Origin: JAUSPI01 sp964650385
GTDB lineage: Bacteria; Desulfobacterota; Syntrophia; Syntrophales; JADFWA01
Direction of reading: 5' to 3'
DNA length: 25,512 nucleotides
Assembly: GCA_964650385.1 (NCBI GenBank)
Contig: CAZYTP010000028.1
Span: 1-25,512 of the forward strand
Position 1 is the first letter of the stretch; every line of letters begins with the position of its first letter. The position numbers were made by a program, and so were the translations under genes. Under the pieces are notes generated by a model. That model had not been told where the DNA came from and made no database searches. It was given only the letters and a program-made list of their open reading frames with translations. This document shows, in pieces, positions 23,153-25,512 of the stretch.

Positions 23153-23227
23153 AGTTTCAAGTTTAGAGTCTCACGTCTTTAGAAACACTTATATGGTTTC
23201 TAACTTTAAACCTTAAACTTCAAACCT
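23153..23227. repeat. Nested imperfect palindrome between ruvB and queH
   Basis: Inner arms TTAGAAAC (23179-23186) and GTTTCTAA (23196-23203) pair perfectly around a nine-base loop. The outer flanks, AGTTTCAAGTTTAGAG (23153-23168) and the sequence at 23204-23227 ending CAAACCT, are roughly complementary. It fills nearly the whole gap between the two genes and has no T-run, so it looks more like a dispersed intergenic palindrome than a terminator. Confidence 0.55.
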
Positions 23228-23233
23228 GAAAAT

Positions 23234-24265
23234 TTATTTGAACAATTGTTGTTGGTCTCTATCCCCCCACTCTTTCCCAAAATGCTCATACGCAATTTTC
23301 GTAGCTACCCTCCCTCTTGTTGTCCTGTGAAGGTATCCCTCCTGAATAAGGTATGGCTCATAGACGTCCTCAATAGTATCTCTTTCCTCACCTATTGCAG
23401 ATGACAGATTATCAATTCCTGCCGGGCCACCATTAAATTTATCAATCAAGGTTAATAATATCTTCCGGTCCATGTGATCAAACCCCCTATGATCAACTGC
23501 GAGCATTTCCAAGGCATTAATGGCTACCTTTTTATTAATTAAGCCATCCGCCCTGACTTCAGCAAAATCCCGTACCCTTTTAAGAAGACGGTTCGCTATG
23601 CGGGGAGTACCTCGTGACCGGCCAGCTATTTCATAAGCCCCTTCATCATCAAGTCTCACAGACAATATATTAGCCGATCTTTTAACAATGATTGAAAGTT
23701 CGGAAGGGGTATAAAATTCAAGTCGGAAACTCATACCGAAACGATCACGAAGTGGCGATGTAAGAAGCCCTGCTCTGGTAGTTGCGCCCATCAGAGTAAA
23801 CTTAGGAATTTCCAGCTTCATTGAACGTGCGGAAGGTCCCTGGCCGATCAGAATATCGATATGGTAATCCTCCATCGCAGGGTATAGAATTTCCTCTACA
23901 ACATGGGAAAGCCTGTGAATCTCATCGATAAACAGAATGTCATGTTCGTGAAGGTTGGTCAGGATTGCGGCTAAGTCTCCCGGGCGCTCTACAACGGGAC
24001 CTGAGGTAACTTTAATATCAACTCCCATCTCTTCAGCCACGATATAAGCGAGGGTGGTCTTCCCCAGTCCGGGAGGGCCATAGAGGAGAACATGATCAAG
24101 GGCTTCACCTCTTCTTCTGGCAGCCTCAATGAATATGGAAATGTTTTCCTTTATTTTTTCCTGCCCAACAAACTCAAAAAGAGTTCTTGGACGCAGTGAC
24201 CGTTCATACCCATTTTCATTATCGAATTTTGCCGGGCTCACCACAGAATGTTCCATAACACACAA
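23234..24265 (-). CDS. ruvB: Holliday junction branch migration ATPase RuvB
   Basis: RuvB is the hexameric AAA+ motor that drives Holliday-junction branch migration with RuvA. The 343 residues show LRPRTLFEFVGQEKIKENI, Walker A GPPGLGKTT, Walker B FIDEIHRL, sensor GATTRAG and the arginine-finger region LRDRFG, followed by a winged-helix DNA-binding domain (about 270-335). Two starts are possible. A TTG at 24265 has AGGA 6 bases upstream. An ATG at 24256, three codons later, has poor spacing. The TTG is reported. It begins 32 bases after the ruvA stop, in the order ruvC-ruvA-ruvB. No LexA box could be identified upstream of the operon. Confidence 0.97.
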   Translation of the reverse strand: MCVMEHSVVSPAKFDNENGYERSLRPRTLFEFVGQEKIKENISIFIEAARRRGEALDHVLLYGPPGLGKTTLAYIVAEEMGVDIKVTSGPVVERPGDLAAILTNLHEHDILFIDEIHRLSHVVEEILYPAMEDYHIDILIGQGPSARSMKLEIPKFTLMGATTRAGLLTSPLRDRFGMSFRLEFYTPSELSIIVKRSANILSVRLDDEGAYEIAGRSRGTPRIANRLLKRVRDFAEVRADGLINKKVAINALEMLAVDHRGFDHMDRKILLTLIDKFNGGPAGIDNLSSAIGEERDTIEDVYEPYLIQEGYLHRTTRGRVATKIAYEHFGKEWGDRDQQQLFK

Positions 24266-24297
24266 TCTCTGTCCTACAGGGGTAAGTTATTTTATCG

Positions 24298-24924
24298 CTA
24301 TCTCTCCGTGACTCGTCGATAGGATAAACTTTTCAGCGCTTCCTTTAAGAGAACTTCGAACGTCAATTCTTCCGAAGACTCACGTATCACCTTCTCCAGA
24401 ACATTTTTAGCGGTATTTCTTTTATAACCAAGGTTTACCAGCGCTGACAGAGCATCCTCTTCAATCACTTCTTCGGACAATCTCTCATCACCTACAGTAG
24501 GTACCGCTCCGTCTGGTGTGAGACTTAAGACCTTATCCTTAAGCTCGAGTATCATTCTTTCAGCCATCTTTTTTCCAACACCCGGAATGCTCATCAGCCT
24601 TGCAATATCCCCCTCAGAAACGGCCTTTACAAATTCTGCTACAGAAATACCTGAAAGGATATTCACTGCGAGTTTCGGCCCTATACCGGTCACCAGAATC
24701 AACAGTTTAAAGATATCCATCTCCTCTCTGGTATTAAAACCGAAGAGGCCGATCGAATCCGCTTTGAAATGTGTATAGATATTTAATGTGACAGGCTGAC
24801 CGATATCTGGAAGCTCGTAGAAAGTACTTAACGGGACAAAGACACGATACCCCATCCCATTAACATCAGCTATAGCATAGTCAGTTGATTTATATAACAA
24901 TATTCCGTTTATTCTGGCAATCAT
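24298..24924 (-). CDS. ruvA: Holliday junction branch migration protein RuvA
   Basis: RuvA binds the four-way junction as a tetramer and loads RuvB. The 208 residues contain the N-terminal OB domain (MIARINGILLYKSTDY, VNGMGYRVFVP), two helix-hairpin-helix motifs in the middle (LLILVTGIGPKLAVNILSG; LMSIPGVGKKMAERMILELKDKV), an acidic linker and the C-terminal RuvB-binding domain (ALVNLGYKRNTAKNVLEKV). Its ATG directly follows the ruvC stop (TGA-ATG), so the two are translated together. Length and order are typical. Confidence 0.97.
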   Translation of the reverse strand: MIARINGILLYKSTDYAIADVNGMGYRVFVPLSTFYELPDIGQPVTLNIYTHFKADSIGLFGFNTREEMDIFKLLILVTGIGPKLAVNILSGISVAEFVKAVSEGDIARLMSIPGVGKKMAERMILELKDKVLSLTPDGAVPTVGDERLSEEVIEEDALSALVNLGYKRNTAKNVLEKVIRESSEELTFEVLLKEALKSLSYRRVTER

Positions 24925-25404
24925 TCAGGTAGCCACCGCCTTTAAAAAATTTGAGTGACAGATTGCAATAGCTAAAGCATCTGAGGCATCCACCGGTGGC
25001 AATTCTGAAAGATTCAATATGGCTTTGACCATCTGTTGAACTTGTCTTTTTTCCGCCCGGCCATAACCAACAACTGCTTTTTTCACTTCAAGAGGAGTAT
25101 AGTCATAAATCGGGACACTACTATGAAAACTTGCCAGTATTACTACTCCCCTAACCTGTGCCTGCTTTACAAGACTTTTAACATTCTTACCATAGAAGAC
25201 ATCCTCCATAGCTATGGCATCAGGTGTCGAGCTCTTTACAACCTCCATCAAATTATCATATATTCTTGCCAAACACTTCGATAAGATCTCGCCTTTTACC
25301 CGCTTTATTTCACCATATACAACACCTGCAATCCTGTCCCGTTCTTTTTCAATAACACCGTACCCTGTAATATTGGTGCCCGGATCAACCCCTAAAATTC
25401 TCAA
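24925..25404 (-). CDS. ruvC: Crossover junction endodeoxyribonuclease RuvC
   Basis: RuvC is the dimeric nuclease that cuts Holliday junctions symmetrically. RILGVDPGTNITGYGV holds the first catalytic Asp, AMEDVF the Glu, and VDASDALAIAICH the C-terminal Asp pair. Family proteins start one residue before RILG, so the TTG at 25404 is chosen, giving 159 residues, a normal length. AAAGGA sits too close (2 bases) and GGGAG rather far (about 13), so the start is uncertain. The frame stays open to a TTG at 25500, adding 32 unconserved residues. It is the first gene of ruvCAB in this window. Confidence 0.92.
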   Translation of the reverse strand: MRILGVDPGTNITGYGVIEKERDRIAGVVYGEIKRVKGEILSKCLARIYDNLMEVVKSSTPDAIAMEDVFYGKNVKSLVKQAQVRGVVILASFHSSVPIYDYTPLEVKKAVVGYGRAEKRQVQQMVKAILNLSELPPVDASDALAIAICHSNFLKAVAT

Positions 25405-25512
25405 TTCCTTTAAACATCTCCCATTTTTTTGATCCTTGACGTGAATTCCGAAAAGCCTTACATGATTATCTCGTAAAAAGTCTTTTCGGAGCGAATTCAA
25501 GCATTTTGGGAA

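Noticed and set aside
1..25512. CRISPR array, tRNA, rRNA, integrase or complete insertion sequence
   Set aside because: None was seen. The repeats present are few, unevenly spaced and not separated by spacer-like sequence, and no transposase or recombinase gene is encoded.

Overview
The window looks like a chromosomal piece of a Gram-negative bacterium with moderate-to-low GC. An outer membrane is implied by lpxC, a lipobox lipoprotein and an RND pump. The gene neighbourhoods (lpxC, a DUF4390 protein and an NtrY/NtrX pair; a DUF3568-type lipoprotein behind a LonB/AAA_32-type protease; ruvC-ruvA-ruvB) resemble Desulfobacterota (former Deltaproteobacteria, Syntrophales-like). That assignment is inference from gene content; there is no rRNA or other marker in the window.

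Layout. (1) 1-416: no gene, only small TGTC/GACA hairpins. (2) 417-3755, minus strand: an actin-fold (MreB/ParM-like) gene followed 6 bases later by a class A penicillin-binding protein that carries an extra N-terminal degenerate response-regulator receiver domain. The two form a candidate envelope-morphogenesis module. (3) 3756-9000: a two-gene RND efflux operon (membrane fusion protein, then inner-membrane pump; minus strand) bracketed on both sides by the same two direct repeat families, in the order A-B-[operon]-B-A. (4) 9083-12790, plus strand: a TM1367-type cyclophilin-like protein, an MBL-fold hydrolase, purC, then a short helical-repeat protein translationally coupled to a DnaJ. (5) 12821-13711, minus strand: a secreted M23 peptidase containing a nine-base homopolymer. 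(6) 13936-16812, plus strand: a LonB-like protease with a good sigma70-type promoter and a small lipoprotein, ending at a strong hairpin shared with the convergent operon. (7) 16900-21038, minus strand: DUF4390 protein, NtrY-like kinase and NtrX-like sigma54 activator in one tight operon, with lpxC upstream. (8) 22605-25404, minus strand: ruvC, ruvA, ruvB and queH.

How the genes relate. Several concern the envelope: PBP1A and its actin-like partner build peptidoglycan, the M23 enzyme cuts it, LpxC commits lipid A synthesis, the RND pair exports, and NtrYX in related bacteria senses or controls envelope and respiration genes. The rest is housekeeping: protein quality control (DnaJ, Lon-like), Holliday-junction processing (RuvABC), purine synthesis (PurC) and tRNA queuosine (QueH). 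No tRNA, rRNA, CRISPR array, complete insertion sequence or prophage gene was seen. The least ordinary items are the pseudo-receiver/PBP fusion with its divergent actin partner, and the repeat-bracketed RND operon, where comparison of the two repeat copies reveals an apparent 28-base hairpin insertion with a 6-base duplication.
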